In this document: one piece after another, positions 38,532-50,053 of the stretch | Layout: the number at the start of each line of letters is the position of its first letter | Numbering within the stretch: the first letter of the stretch is position 1 | Assembly (NCBI RefSeq): GCF_004770895.1 | Contig: NZ_RQHS01000018.1 | Coordinates: forward strand, 310,001-374,000 | Direction: 5' to 3' | Source: Leptospira dzoumogneensis | GTDB taxonomy: Bacteria > Spirochaetota > Leptospiria > Leptospirales > Leptospiraceae | DNA: 64,000 nucleotides | Translations under genes and position numbers: made by a program | Notes under the pieces: generated by a model | What the model saw: the letters and a program-made list of their open reading frames with translations, nothing else | What the model was told of the DNA's origin: nothing | Database searches by the model: none

Positions 38532-39512
38532 TTAAAATTTTCTGACCACTAAAAGACTCATATCATCTTGAATTCTTCCGCCTGTATGTTTCACGACGTC
38601 GGAAAATAGATCATCTATTAATTTACGTATATTCTTCTTAGGAGCGGTTTCTAAAAATTTATATAAATTCTCTCCATAGTATCCGCCAATACTCCGATTC
38701 TTCTGCTCGAAGAGACCGTCTGTAAAACAGAATAGAATATCGTCCCTATCCATCTTAAAACTTTGAGAAGGTTTCGGCTTTTTAAGGGGAGAATTCATCA
38801 CAGTAGAAAGGAATTTTCCATCAGTGCTTACAATGTAAGTTTTGTCTTCTTTACTTTTATATAGAACTAGACTTGGGTGTATCCCGGAGTGCAGAAAATT
38901 TCCTTTATTGTCCGCCTTCATCAAAAGGAAAGTCGCATATAAACTTCTGTGGATATGAGGAAATGTATTCGTTCTTTCTTCCAAATGTTCCAACATCTGG
39001 TCTATGATCTCGTGAGGAGTTTCGAATTTATGGACCAGATGGCTCATTTGATTCATGATCATTAGGCTGAATAGTCCTGCTACATAACCGTGACCGGAAG
39101 TATCTCCGATCCCTATCCAATAATTCCCATCTTTGTCTTTTAGAAAATTATAGAAATCCCCGCCGATCGGGTTGTAAGTCATACATCTTCCGCGGATCTC
39201 GTAATTTTCATCCACATAGTCCAGAGGAAGAACGTAGTTTTGCATCCTACTGTCCCCTCTGCGGAATCGTTTTATTATTTTGCCGAATTCCTGTTCTTTA
39301 GGCAGGATCTTCTCGGTTAAAAACAGAACGAATGCGGAAAAATTAATGAATAATGTAAAACAACATACTAAAAGTAAAACGATCGGAACTCTAACCGGAG
39401 GAGTATAAAATTTAAGCCCTATTCCCAAACTTCCTAGAATGGAAAGATTCAGCACGATCAAAACCGGCCAGGCATCTTTCATGTACTGTTTGATCGTAGT
39501 GGAACTTCTCAT
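38532..39512 (-). CDS. Membrane-anchored SpoIIE-type PP2C phosphatase
   Basis: The 326-residue protein has two predicted membrane helices (about 17-70) and a SpoIIE/RsbU phosphatase domain from about 100. Metal-binding motifs GGDFYNF, GDTSGHG, FLLMKAD, LFCFTDGLFE and DDMSLLVV are present. It should dephosphorylate a STAS antagonist such as an RsbV-like protein. It overlaps the upstream lipoprotein gene by 4 bases. No sensor domain is visible outside the membrane region. Confidence 0.92.
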   Translation of the reverse strand: MRSSTTIKQYMKDAWPVLIVLNLSILGSLGIGLKFYTPPVRVPIVLLLVCCFTLFINFSAFVLFLTEKILPKEQEFGKIIKRFRRGDSRMQNYVLPLDYVDENYEIRGRCMTYNPIGGDFYNFLKDKDGNYWIGIGDTSGHGYVAGLFSLMIMNQMSHLVHKFETPHEIIDQMLEHLEERTNTFPHIHRSLYATFLLMKADNKGNFLHSGIHPSLVLYKSKEDKTYIVSTDGKFLSTVMNSPLKKPKPSQSFKMDRDDILFCFTDGLFEQKNRSIGGYYGENLYKFLETAPKKNIRKLIDDLFSDVVKHTGGRIQDDMSLLVVRKF

Positions 39513-40126
39513 CTTACCTTAAAATAGGCATGGCCTTGGTATTCCTTCTTGGAATAATTCCTGCGTGCGATCCGGAATAATTCATCTTCTGCATAAGGTG
39601 TATTTGTGCCTTCTACCACGCCGAAAGGTTTTTCTCTATATCCGGATTCATAGATCATAGGGATCAAGTTGTCGCTGGAAGGATCGTAATGATACAATAG
39701 TTTATGAGAACTTTCCAGGAAATTTATTTCAGGACCTGAGATTTGTTTTCCGTCTTTCCAAACGGATTCTTCTTTTTTGATCTTTTGTGTATTGAGCAGA
39801 AGCCAGTTCCCGCGAGACTCATATTTTCCGGATCCCTCTATTTGGATTCGACGGATTTCTCCTTTTTCTTCGATCTCCCTCAAGTAGTACTTTTGGAAAG
39901 ATTTTTCAGAATTCGAAAATTCTAATCTTTCCGTTTGGTTTTCCTTATAGTTGACTGAAGTTAAAGGGGAGAAGGGAGGAAGTTTTTTGCTATAAATTCC
40001 CTTTAAGAATATATCACCGGATGATTCGGGTCTTTCCGGAAGTTCCCTGATCCAAGAAGGTGGAAAACATCCGGTGAAAACAGAAAGAAATACAAATATT
40101 CTTAGAACTGTAAGTATAACTTTCAT
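39509..40126 (-). CDS. Putative lipoprotein of unknown function
   Basis: The 205-residue protein has a lipoprotein-like signal ending at Cys20 (VFTGC). The mature part is polar and probably beta-rich with no motif I know. It overlaps the SpoIIE phosphatase gene by 4 bases, so it may be the extracytoplasmic partner or input of that phosphatase, but this is only a guess from coupling. Confidence 0.75.
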   Translation of the reverse strand: MKVILTVLRIFVFLSVFTGCFPPSWIRELPERPESSGDIFLKGIYSKKLPPFSPLTSVNYKENQTERLEFSNSEKSFQKYYLREIEEKGEIRRIQIEGSGKYESRGNWLLLNTQKIKKEESVWKDGKQISGPEINFLESSHKLLYHYDPSSDNLIPMIYESGYREKPFGVVEGTNTPYAEDELFRIARRNYSKKEYQGHAYFKVR

Positions 40127-40250
40127 AGGAAATCTAAGGAATTTGAAACTTGCAAATAATGTAATTTTCTAATTCCTATTCTACTTCCAAAATCCGTCTA
40201 AGGCCAGAGAAAGGCAAACCGGAAATTCCGTTAGCCCGCAAAGAGGACGA

Positions 40251-41669
40251 CTAAAATTGGAAGTAAATGAATTCTCCGCCCCCGTCCCCGAATATACCCA
40301 TTAATAAAAGTATAACGATGGAGAAGGAGGGTAATAACCAACGGAATCTGATCTGTATTTTTTCTCTGATGCTCGGATAATATTGAACCGCATTCCAGAG
40401 GAAGGTGAATAGAATGAATAAGGCCAATTCTTCCCAGCGCACCAATGCCTTTCCGCCTATGATATTTAAGAAACCCGTAAAATAGTCCCAAGCTAAACTG
40501 AGTGAATTTTTACCTGCGGCTGCAGTTCTAAAGAATATACCGGAGATCGCAAATAAATGTACGATCAGCGCTACTTTCCAGAAACGTTTCCAGCCTCTAG
40601 GCTCTTCTTCTTTTTTAGGATCGCCAGGCGAGAAGAATCTTTCCACTCCTAAGATCAGTCCTAAATAAGCACCCCAGAGAACGTATCCGAAGTTTGCTCC
40701 ATGCCATAGACCGCCTAAGGTCATTGTGATCATGGAATTGCCTTGCGTTCTCCAGAATCCACCTCTGCTTCCTCCTAATGGAATATAGAGGTAGTCTCGA
40801 AGCCAAGTGGATAAAGTAACATGCCAACGTCCCCAGAACTCTCTGAAACTTGGAGAAAGGAAAGGTCCTCTGAAGTTTTCAGGGATCTCATAACCGAGCA
40901 AGTATGCGGAACCTCTTGCCATATCGGTGTATCCGCTGAAATCACAATATACCTGACAGGCAAATCCGAACGTTACTAGATATAAACTGAAAAAATTATA
41001 TTCTCCCGGATGCTGATAGATCCCGGAGATGATCCCGGAAATATTATCCGCGATCACAACCTTCTTAAATAAGCCGGAAAGAATTAGGAAAACTCCCCAT
41101 TGTACTCGATTGAAATCGATAGCAGGTTTGTCCAGTTTCGGAAGAAAGTCCGTTGTCCTCATGATCGGTCCTGCGATCAATTGAGGGAAGAATAGAATGA
41201 ATAAAAAATAATCTAATCCAGAGATCCTTTCCGGAACATGGTCTCTGTGTATATCCACTTGTAATGCGATCAACTGAAATGTATAAAAGCTGATCGCGAG
41301 CGGAAGAGGGATATGTATCCCTTTTCCGAATTCTGAAAATCGTAAGGAACCGGTGAGGAAGTCCAGTGAATCCAGAAAGAAATAGAAATATTTGAAGAAT
41401 GCTAGGTTAACAAAATTAAGAACAATGATCCAGGTCAGAAGTTTGGACGTGGATTTACCTTCTCTTTTATTTTCCCAAAGTTTCAGAGAAAAATAGAAGT
41501 TCACTGCGATCACGAGTAAGAAGTGGATCGAAAATGCAGCGCCGGAGTAAAAATAGAAAAGAAGAGAAGAAACTAAAAGTAAAGGTTTCCTTCCTTTTTG
41601 AGGAAGGCTCCAATACAGCAGGAATGTAAGCGAAAATAAAGCTAGATAGGGAAGGGAATTAAAAAGCAT
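40251..41669 (-). CDS. MBOAT-family membrane O-acyltransferase (AlgI/DltB-like)
   Basis: The 472-residue protein has ten or so membrane helices and the MBOAT motifs LIAGPIMRTTDFLP, CDFSGYTDMARGSAYLLG, FWGRWHVTLSTWLRDYLYIPLGGS and LGGLWHGANFGYVLWG, in which the last His is catalytic. This is the AlgI branch, which acetylates extracellular polysaccharides. The usual SGNH partner (AlgJ/AlgX-like) is not adjacent; an SGNH-type lipoprotein at 59 kb is far away. It may modify a cell-surface glycan. Confidence 0.93.
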   Translation of the reverse strand: MLFNSLPYLALFSLTFLLYWSLPQKGRKPLLLVSSLLFYFYSGAAFSIHFLLVIAVNFYFSLKLWENKREGKSTSKLLTWIIVLNFVNLAFFKYFYFFLDSLDFLTGSLRFSEFGKGIHIPLPLAISFYTFQLIALQVDIHRDHVPERISGLDYFLFILFFPQLIAGPIMRTTDFLPKLDKPAIDFNRVQWGVFLILSGLFKKVVIADNISGIISGIYQHPGEYNFFSLYLVTFGFACQVYCDFSGYTDMARGSAYLLGYEIPENFRGPFLSPSFREFWGRWHVTLSTWLRDYLYIPLGGSRGGFWRTQGNSMITMTLGGLWHGANFGYVLWGAYLGLILGVERFFSPGDPKKEEEPRGWKRFWKVALIVHLFAISGIFFRTAAAGKNSLSLAWDYFTGFLNIIGGKALVRWEELALFILFTFLWNAVQYYPSIREKIQIRFRWLLPSFSIVILLLMGIFGDGGGEFIYFQF

Positions 41670-41691
41670 TTTAGAATTATTTTATAAAACC

Positions 41692-42687
41692 TTATTCGGG
41701 TGAGAATAGATAATGCAATTTATGGTCCGGAGAGATCCGGAACGGAAGCAAAGATTCCAGTAATGTAGGACCGGTTCCGGTATTACTATCTATCTGGTAG
41801 AAGTTTTCAGGTTGAGGACCTTTATAAGAATAGAATACGATCCTTGGAGTCAGCGGAGAGGAAGCCTTATAACCTGGAAGTTTGGTCACTTGCATAACCG
41901 CATCTTCAAAATAACCGATAGAATCGATGAGTCCTACTTCCAAAGCTTGGTTTGCGGAGTAGATCCTTCCATCCGCTAATTTTCTAAGGTCGGATTCTTT
42001 TAACTTAGGTCTTCCTTTTTTGATAATACTTAAAAATCTTTCGTAGTTCTCCATGATGATATCTTGGAAAACTTTCTTTTGTTCTGGAGTGAATTCTTCC
42101 ACAGGGTTTCCTGTAGCCTTGTTCGGACCGGAACGAATGGTGCTGCTCTTGATCCCCAGTTTGTCCAAAGCTTCTTTCACATTGATCCCGAATCTAAGAA
42201 CTCCAATGGAGCCTGTGATCGTTGTAGGGTGAGCTTGGATATGGTCGGTGGCCATACTCAGATAATACGCACCGGAAGCAGCAGTGTCCATGAATAGGGA
42301 AAGGACAGGCACATTCTTCTTCTTTTTGAATTCTAAAATTTCGTGATGGATTAGATCGCTGGCTGTTACTGATCCGCCGGGAGAATCTATTTTTAAGATC
42401 ACAGCTTTGATCTCAGGATCTCTTGCAGCCATAGACAAATAGGTTTTGACCCTGCTTACTATGCTGTCCTTTTCTCCGGATAAAAGTCCTCCCGAGGATT
42501 TTTGTCCGGAGATCTCTCCTTCGATAGGGATGAGTAATATTTTATCAGGGCCTTCTGTAGAAGAACCGGTGACTAGTTTTTCTTTAGGGATAGGAGAAGT
42601 TTGGTTCGGGATAGAAAGAAACAAACATTGGCTTAAAAACAAGATTCCTAATACAAATAGAATGGATTTGTGGAATAGGAATTTCAT
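41692..42687 (-). CDS. sppA: Signal peptide peptidase SppA, lipoprotein form
   Basis: From the ATG at 42687 the product has about 331 residues; AGGAGG lies 7 bases upstream, and a tandem ATG at 42690 is too close. The longer frame to 42759 lacks such support. The 36-kDa type SppA has the nucleophile Ser in TAASGAYYLS and the general-base Lys in the GINVKEALDKLGIKSS stretch, plus an earlier DSPGG loop. A lipobox-like LFLSQC follows the N-terminal hydrophobic stretch, suggesting membrane anchoring. It degrades leftover signal peptides. Confidence 0.92.
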   Translation of the reverse strand: MKFLFHKSILFVLGILFLSQCLFLSIPNQTSPIPKEKLVTGSSTEGPDKILLIPIEGEISGQKSSGGLLSGEKDSIVSRVKTYLSMAARDPEIKAVILKIDSPGGSVTASDLIHHEILEFKKKKNVPVLSLFMDTAASGAYYLSMATDHIQAHPTTITGSIGVLRFGINVKEALDKLGIKSSTIRSGPNKATGNPVEEFTPEQKKVFQDIIMENYERFLSIIKKGRPKLKESDLRKLADGRIYSANQALEVGLIDSIGYFEDAVMQVTKLPGYKASSPLTPRIVFYSYKGPQPENFYQIDSNTGTGPTLLESLLPFRISPDHKLHYLFSPE

Positions 42688-42823
42688 CATAAAGCCTCCT
42701 GCCCATTCTGGGAGGCCCGGGTATCGCTTCAATTCCTTTCCTTTTTGTTTGGCGCCCAAAAAAAAGTCTCAGATCCGTTTTTTACTTTCCCTCTCAGCTA
42801 GTTTTCCCAACCTCCTTCCCGCA

Positions 42824-43729
42824 ATGTATGAATTTCGGACGGAGAACTCTCGTTTTTTGACCGACGGTACCCAATGGTTTTCTTGGGACTGGACCCATCC
42901 AATTACAAAGGAAATATTTCCGATCATTCTTCCTTATGATAAAAACGTAAGTATATTTGAATCAGGTAATTTTCTAATGTTCCCTTGGGTGAATCGATAT
43001 GCTTCTACGGAATTCATTCTAAATGGAAAGGAATGGAATGCTAAGGAAATGATCCGGGATTCCAATCAATTTCCGGTCCACGGCCTAGTACATTCTTTAG
43101 AGAGAAAACTTTTAAAACTGAAAAATAACCAAAAGGGCGCCGAGTTCAGAGTGAACTTTCCGGAAGAATGGAAGGATTCTCCACTTTCAGGAGTTGCCAT
43201 CCGAGAAGAATATTCAATCGAAGAGACTTCTTCCGGGACTCTACTAAGTGTGAAGACTAGATTTCATAATTTAAGATCCGATTCTATCCGATTCGCCTAC
43301 GGTTATCATCCTTATATAAATTTAGGAAAAAATGATGGAGATTGGAAACTTCATCTTCAGTTGGACAAAAATTTGGAATTAGGAGAGGATCTAGTTCCGA
43401 TCCAACCTTTTATTTCGAATCCGATTTCTTCCGTTTTGGAAGGAGAGAAGATCCCGAGTCTAGATCATTTATTCTATGGAAAAGAACCTAGAGTTGTTTT
43501 GGAGAACGGAACCAAAAAATACTCTATCACAATCTTAAGTCCTCCTCCGGAAGAAGGACAAATTCCATTAAATTATTATCAAATATATACAAAACCGGAT
43601 CGTTCCGCAATTGCAGTCGAACCTTGTAGTTCACCGGGCAATGCGCTCTTGTCGGGACAGGATCTAAAAGAGCTAAAAGGTCACTCCGAAACCTTCGGAG
43701 AATTCAGGATTTTGGTGAGATCGTTATGA
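42824..43729 (+). CDS. Aldose 1-epimerase-like protein
   Basis: The frame is open from 42446, but the part before ATG 42824 lies antisense to sppA and reads as random, so I place the start there (301 residues). The protein has the galactose-mutarotase fold pattern: GNFLMFPWVNR near the N terminus, FPVHGLVH, FAYGYHPYINLG and the AVEPCSSPGNAL end. It would interconvert anomers of a hexose or hexose-6-phosphate. No clear Shine-Dalgarno sequence precedes the start. Confidence 0.82.
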   Translation: MYEFRTENSRFLTDGTQWFSWDWTHPITKEIFPIILPYDKNVSIFESGNFLMFPWVNRYASTEFILNGKEWNAKEMIRDSNQFPVHGLVHSLERKLLKLKNNQKGAEFRVNFPEEWKDSPLSGVAIREEYSIEETSSGTLLSVKTRFHNLRSDSIRFAYGYHPYINLGKNDGDWKLHLQLDKNLELGEDLVPIQPFISNPISSVLEGEKIPSLDHLFYGKEPRVVLENGTKKYSITILSPPPEEGQIPLNYYQIYTKPDRSAIAVEPCSSPGNALLSGQDLKELKGHSETFGEFRILVRSL

Positions 43730-43805
43730 TTCGGCCTTATAATCGCTTTCTTCTTGACAAGGAGGGGGTCATTTTCAGTCTAAGTTTTGGGGGAGATTCC
43801 ACGCC

Positions 43806-45503
<1,698 letters not shown>

Positions 45504-45517
45504 AAAGAGAGGTCCAA

Positions 45518-46735
45518 ATGGAATGGAACGCAAGAAGGCTGGATGTAATCGAGCCTTCACCCACCCTAGCAATCAGCGCTAAGGCGGCAGAACTAAAAAA
45601 GAAAGGCGAAGACATCGTAAGTTTCGGAGCAGGAGAACCTGACTTCGAGACACCGGCCCATATTAAAGAGGCCGCTAAAAAAGCGATCGATAAGGGAATG
45701 ACCCGTTACACTGCCGTTTCCGGTACGGTGGAACTCCGAGACGCAATCATCACTAAATTCAAAAGAGATAATGGACTGGAATATTCCAGAAACCAGATCA
45801 TTGTAGGAACAGGCGGAAAGCAGGTTATCTATAATTTCTTCTTAGCTACCTTAAACCCTGGAGACGAGGTTGTGATCCCAGCTCCTTATTGGGTAAGTTA
45901 TGCGGATATAGTACGTCTGGCAGAAGGTAAGGCAGTCATCGTTCCTACCAGCAAAGCGGACAATTTCAGGATTTCTCCTGCTCAATTGGAGAAGGTGATC
46001 ACACCTAAAACAAAGGTAGTGGTCCTGAACTCTCCATCTAACCCTACAGGTTCCGCGTATTCCAGAAAGGAATTGGAAGCAATCGGAGAAGTGATCTTAA
46101 AACATAAGGTCATGGTTTTAAGCGACGATATCTATGAGAGTATCGTTTTTGACGGATTTCAATTTTCGAATCTGGCGATGCTTTCTCCCGAACTAAAAGA
46201 ACTTACATTCGTAACCAATGGTGTGTCCAAGGCATACTCCATGACTGGTTGGAGGATCGGATACGGTGCGGGACCGTTACATATTATCCAGAACATGGAT
46301 ACGATCCAAAGCCAGTCTACATCCAATCCTTCTTCTATCTCCCAAGCTGCCGCAGAAGCTGCACTGATGGGAGACCAGGCTTGTGTAGCCGAAATGGCTA
46401 AAGCATTCCAGAAGAGAAGGGACCTGATCGTAGGACTTTTAAATGAGATCCCAGGCGTGGAAGTGAATGTTCCTCAAGGTGCATTCTATGTATTTCCTTA
46501 TCTGACCGGAGTTTATGAAACCGACGGTTTCAAAAAACTACAAGCTGCAAGTTCGGAGACAAGCAAGAGTAAATTATTCTGCGCTCATCTTTTGGATAAG
46601 TATAAAGTAGCCGCGGTTCCAGGGATCGCATTCGGAGACGATAATGCACTTCGTCTATCTTATGCGATGGGAGAAGAAGATATCAAAAAAGGTGTCTCTC
46701 GAATCTCCGAAATGGTAAAGGATTTCTCCCGTTAA
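45518..46735 (+). CDS. Aspartate-type aminotransferase (class I)
   Basis: The 405-residue PLP enzyme has the SFGAGEPDFETP start, NPSNPTGS, DDIYE and the Schiff-base Lys in GVSKAYSMTGWRIG. The pattern is that of the bacterial AspC/AspB class Ib group, which transaminates aspartate and often prephenate. It lies 14 bases after the XPB helicase gene, and an SH3-domain protein gene starts 4 bases after its stop, so these are probably cotranscribed. Confidence 0.93.
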   Translation: MEWNARRLDVIEPSPTLAISAKAAELKKKGEDIVSFGAGEPDFETPAHIKEAAKKAIDKGMTRYTAVSGTVELRDAIITKFKRDNGLEYSRNQIIVGTGGKQVIYNFFLATLNPGDEVVIPAPYWVSYADIVRLAEGKAVIVPTSKADNFRISPAQLEKVITPKTKVVVLNSPSNPTGSAYSRKELEAIGEVILKHKVMVLSDDIYESIVFDGFQFSNLAMLSPELKELTFVTNGVSKAYSMTGWRIGYGAGPLHIIQNMDTIQSQSTSNPSSISQAAAEAALMGDQACVAEMAKAFQKRRDLIVGLLNEIPGVEVNVPQGAFYVFPYLTGVYETDGFKKLQAASSETSKSKLFCAHLLDKYKVAAVPGIAFGDDNALRLSYAMGEEDIKKGVSRISEMVKDFSR

Positions 46736-46739
46736 AAGA

Positions 46740-47729
46740 ATGTATTTACGCCGGTTAGTATATCTAATACTGATCGCGACCTGTACATTCTCCCTTTCTA
46801 GCCAGGAGAAAAAACAGTACATCGTTTTAGATCCGGGAACGGAACTCTATCTGTTCCCGGAAAAAAAATCGGAAGTATTACGTAAACTTTCCTTTGGAGA
46901 AATTCTTTCTGCAGAAAACCAAAAAGAAGCGGACTCCAAATTCCAATTACTCACAGACAAGGATGGACTCACCGGTTGGGTGGATTCCCGTGCTTTGTTT
47001 AGAATGGGAGGTAAGGGAAGTTATCCTGTTATCACAAAGGCGATAGAAAAGTTACTTTATCAAGATTCCGGCCCGAACGAGTTAGAATCCGTTTTTACCT
47101 ATTTAACAAAAATAGAAGAAGGTCCCATCTTCCAAGGAAACGAGTTCTTGTTCCTAAAGATCCGTAGATTAGTGGTCCTGCAAAGATATTCGGAAGTTTT
47201 ACAATCTCCTGAATACAGATCCAAATCCAGGCAGAAATTAGAAGATCTTTTGAAAAATAATCCTACAGAGTTAGGAGTATATTCCAAAACAGGAAATTGG
47301 ACTGATACTCTGAGCAATGCACCCGAAGGTTCTAAACTAAAGGTCAGACCGGAAACTTTCTGGAAAGTAGCGGAAGCTTATCCGAATTCAAAACCTGGGG
47401 ACTTTGCAGCTTACCTGGCAGTAAAATACACTCCTGAGATCAGATGCGGCCGAGACCCGATTTGTGTTCTACAAGATGAGGAGAATCGCAGATTAAAATA
47501 TCTGCTTCTTCAGCCGAACGGGAATTATGCTCCAATCTTCTCTTCTCATTTAGAAAAACGACTCCTTCATTTTTCAAAAGATAGAGAAACATTAGTATGT
47601 GATACGAAACTTCCTAAAGAGTCTTCTCTCAAAAACTTCAGGAATAAGGTGCAAGAACTTCCGGCAAGATACGGAAAGAAGTTCTATTCTAAGCTAAGAG
47701 TTATAGAAGAGGAATGTTTAAAGAAGTGA
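46740..47729 (+). CDS. Exported bacterial SH3-domain protein, unknown function
   Basis: The 329-residue protein has a signal peptide (about 1-20, cleavage near SLSS) and an SH3b-like beta-barrel domain at about 25-90 (LYLFPEKKSEVL, GLTGWVDSRALF). The rest is helical with three cysteines and no recognisable family. SH3b domains often bind peptidoglycan, so a cell-wall role is plausible but unproved. It shares its end with the start of the next gene. Confidence 0.82.
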   Translation: MYLRRLVYLILIATCTFSLSSQEKKQYIVLDPGTELYLFPEKKSEVLRKLSFGEILSAENQKEADSKFQLLTDKDGLTGWVDSRALFRMGGKGSYPVITKAIEKLLYQDSGPNELESVFTYLTKIEEGPIFQGNEFLFLKIRRLVVLQRYSEVLQSPEYRSKSRQKLEDLLKNNPTELGVYSKTGNWTDTLSNAPEGSKLKVRPETFWKVAEAYPNSKPGDFAAYLAVKYTPEIRCGRDPICVLQDEENRRLKYLLLQPNGNYAPIFSSHLEKRLLHFSKDRETLVCDTKLPKESSLKNFRNKVQELPARYGKKFYSKLRVIEEECLKK

Positions 47730-48529
47730 AACTTTTCTTTAAAGAATATCCTGCTAAAGAAACTGCAACTCTTACCACTCCTATCTTAATTTTACACGGT
47801 CTATTCGGCTCTTCTAAAAACTGGGTAAGTGTTTCCGATTTTTTAAGCTCTTATTCCAGGGTATACAGCCTGGATCTTAGGAACCATGGAGACTCTCCAC
47901 ATTCTTCGGAACATTCTTTGAGCGCAATGGCAGAAGATGTAAAAGAATTTTTAGAAGATCATGGACTGGATAAAGTCATTCTACTTGGTCATTCCATGGG
48001 CGGCCTTGCTGCAATGACATTCGCACTTAGGCATCCTGAAAAAGTGGAAGATCTGATCATACAGGATATTGCTCCCAGAGATTATGAATTCAAATACGAA
48101 GGGGAGCTTGCGGTCTTAAGAACGGATCTCTCTAATTTTAAGAACAGACAAGAAATAGATTCCGCTACTTCTAAATTTGTAACGAACCCATTTATTCGGA
48201 ACTTTTTACTAATGAACCTGGATAGAACTGAATCCGGGCAATATCGCTGGAAACTGAATGTGGATGCGATCTCTCGTTCTAAAAATATGTTCCAATCTGA
48301 ATTTTCAGGTGCAGATAAACAATATTCCGGAAAGGTAATATTTATCATCGGAGGAGACTCGGAGTATTTCCATACAAGCGATAAGATAGTATGTTTAGAA
48401 TATTTTCCGAATGCAAGATTCGAAACGATCCCCGGCGGGGATCATTATATCCATTTTACAAAAGCGGAAGAATTTCGTAAAATCCTGACCGCTTTTATGG
48501 ATTCTATCGTTTCCGGTTCGGGAAAATAA
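47714..48529 (+). CDS. Alpha/beta hydrolase (YbfF-like esterase)
   Basis: The protein has the LHGLFGSSKNW oxyanion strand, the nucleophile Ser in GHSMGG, an Asp in GGDSEYF and the catalytic His in GGDHYIHF. Length and pattern are those of YbfF-type acyl-CoA/ester hydrolases. The start is uncertain: ATG 47714 has its Shine-Dalgarno sequence too close, whereas GTG 47726 overlaps the previous stop by 4 bases (GTGA). It ends 26 bases inside the convergent symporter gene. A BioH-like role for the nearby biotin genes is possible but not supported by sequence. Confidence 0.88.
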   Translation: MFKEVKLFFKEYPAKETATLTTPILILHGLFGSSKNWVSVSDFLSSYSRVYSLDLRNHGDSPHSSEHSLSAMAEDVKEFLEDHGLDKVILLGHSMGGLAAMTFALRHPEKVEDLIIQDIAPRDYEFKYEGELAVLRTDLSNFKNRQEIDSATSKFVTNPFIRNFLLMNLDRTESGQYRWKLNVDAISRSKNMFQSEFSGADKQYSGKVIFIIGGDSEYFHTSDKIVCLEYFPNARFETIPGGDHYIHFTKAEEFRKILTAFMDSIVSGSGK

Positions 48530-49961
48530 ATCCTGCAATTAAAGCAAAAGTCCAGAATAGGATCATTCCAAGAGGAACAAGCACAGTGAAATTATAGTTT
48601 TTCACCGTTCCTGAAATTCCAGTCACCAGTATTGAACCGGCCAAAGCTAAAGCCAATCCCAGATCGGAAACAATCATTCTTTTTCTTAAGAATGGGATCA
48701 CTTCCGTTAAGAATACCGCCACCATAGAACCCACAGTGAAGGAAGAAATTTTAAGTCCTAATTCCAAGAGTCCCTTTGTATAATTTTCAGGAAGAGAGAA
48801 GAAGAATAGGGAACTAAAAAAAAGTAAGATCCCGAAGAACAAAGAAGAAAGTTTTTGTCCTCCTAAATTCCAGCCGAAGTCCGCTTTTGCAGTCAAAGAG
48901 AGTGAGTTTATTGAACTGGATAATGTAGACATTGTAGAAGCCAATATCCCTGAAAGTAGAAGTCCTAAAAATGGGGCAGGAACTTCTTCTATTAAAAATT
49001 TTGAAAATACCTTGTCTTGAGCGATTGTCTGTCCATTAAACTTATAGTATAAGAAAGTCCCGATCGCCAAGAACAGTATCATCTGGAAGAATACCGCAAT
49101 TCCGGAACCGATCATCGCTTTTTGGGCATCTTTTACGTTTTTGGCGGCGAGAGATCTTTGGATAAACATTTGGTCCGCGCCATGGGTCCCTAAACTGAGT
49201 AAGGCACCGCCTAAAACTGCCCAAGGCATAAAGTAAGTCGCAGAAGGATTCTCCCATTCTAAAAACCTAAGTTTGTTTCCTTCCCAAGCGGAAGAAATAA
49301 CTGTGAATGGTTCCGGACTAGATTGGTAGAGTAGAACGAGCGCAAAAACTCCTCCGAATACATACACAAAATATTGTAATGTATCCACCCAAACAACCGA
49401 TCTGAATCCGCCTTGCATTGTATATAAAACTGTGATCAATGTGACGATTGCTAAGGTCCAAACTCCGATGGAGTATTGGCTAAACGAATAGGGTAAAATT
49501 TTAGGAAGGCCTAATTCGAGTAACATCGCCACTGGAAGTGTGGACGCATAAAGCCTGACCCCATCTCCTAAAATTCGAGTCACTGAAAAAAGACCGGACA
49601 TTGTTTTTTGGGACCTTCTTCCGAATCTGGTCCCGACCCATTCGTACACGGAAAGAAAATTATGATGGTAGGTGAGCGGGATCAGAACGAATGCAACAAT
49701 AGTTCTTCCCAAAATATATCCGAACACAACCTGTAAGAACGTAAAGTTTCCTGAATAAGCAATTCCTGGAACGGAAAGAAAGGTCAATGCAGAGGTTTCC
49801 GTCGCTACAATGGAAAGTGAAAGTGGAACCCAAGAAAGAGATCTGTTCGCTAAGAAGAATTCCGTAGATTCCGAACTTTTACGCCCGGATTTATAACCGG
49901 AATACAGAACGATCCCAAAATAGAAAAATAAAACCAGAGCATCGGACCAAGCAAAATGCAT
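48504..49961 (-). CDS. Sodium/solute symporter family transporter
   Basis: The protein has about 13 predicted membrane helices and the SSS-family pattern: VLYSGYKSGRKS in the first loop, ATETSALTFLSVPG, TMQGGFRSVVWVDTLQ and STMSTLSSSINSLS. I place the start at ATG 49961 (485 residues), since the frame to 49997 adds a charged stretch unlike the family. Sodium-coupled uptake of a sugar, amino acid or anion is expected; the substrate is not evident. It diverges from thrB, with the longer frames of the two overlapping. Confidence 0.92.
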   Translation of the reverse strand: MHFAWSDALVLFFYFGIVLYSGYKSGRKSSESTEFFLANRSLSWVPLSLSIVATETSALTFLSVPGIAYSGNFTFLQVVFGYILGRTIVAFVLIPLTYHHNFLSVYEWVGTRFGRRSQKTMSGLFSVTRILGDGVRLYASTLPVAMLLELGLPKILPYSFSQYSIGVWTLAIVTLITVLYTMQGGFRSVVWVDTLQYFVYVFGGVFALVLLYQSSPEPFTVISSAWEGNKLRFLEWENPSATYFMPWAVLGGALLSLGTHGADQMFIQRSLAAKNVKDAQKAMIGSGIAVFFQMILFLAIGTFLYYKFNGQTIAQDKVFSKFLIEEVPAPFLGLLLSGILASTMSTLSSSINSLSLTAKADFGWNLGGQKLSSLFFGILLFFSSLFFFSLPENYTKGLLELGLKISSFTVGSMVAVFLTEVIPFLRKRMIVSDLGLALALAGSILVTGISGTVKNYNFTVLVPLGMILFWTFALIAGFIFPNRKR

Positions 49962-50053
49962 ACGCGAGCATTCTTTATTGCGTGAACGGACGCGCAAATC
50001 AGAATTCTTTTTGTTTTAGAAAAGCAAATGACGATCGGAGAATTTCCCAAAAG

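Noticed and set aside
42446..42823. N-terminal extension of the aldose-epimerase frame
   Set aside because: The extension is antisense to sppA and does not resemble the epimerase family; the ATG at 42824 fits the domain start.
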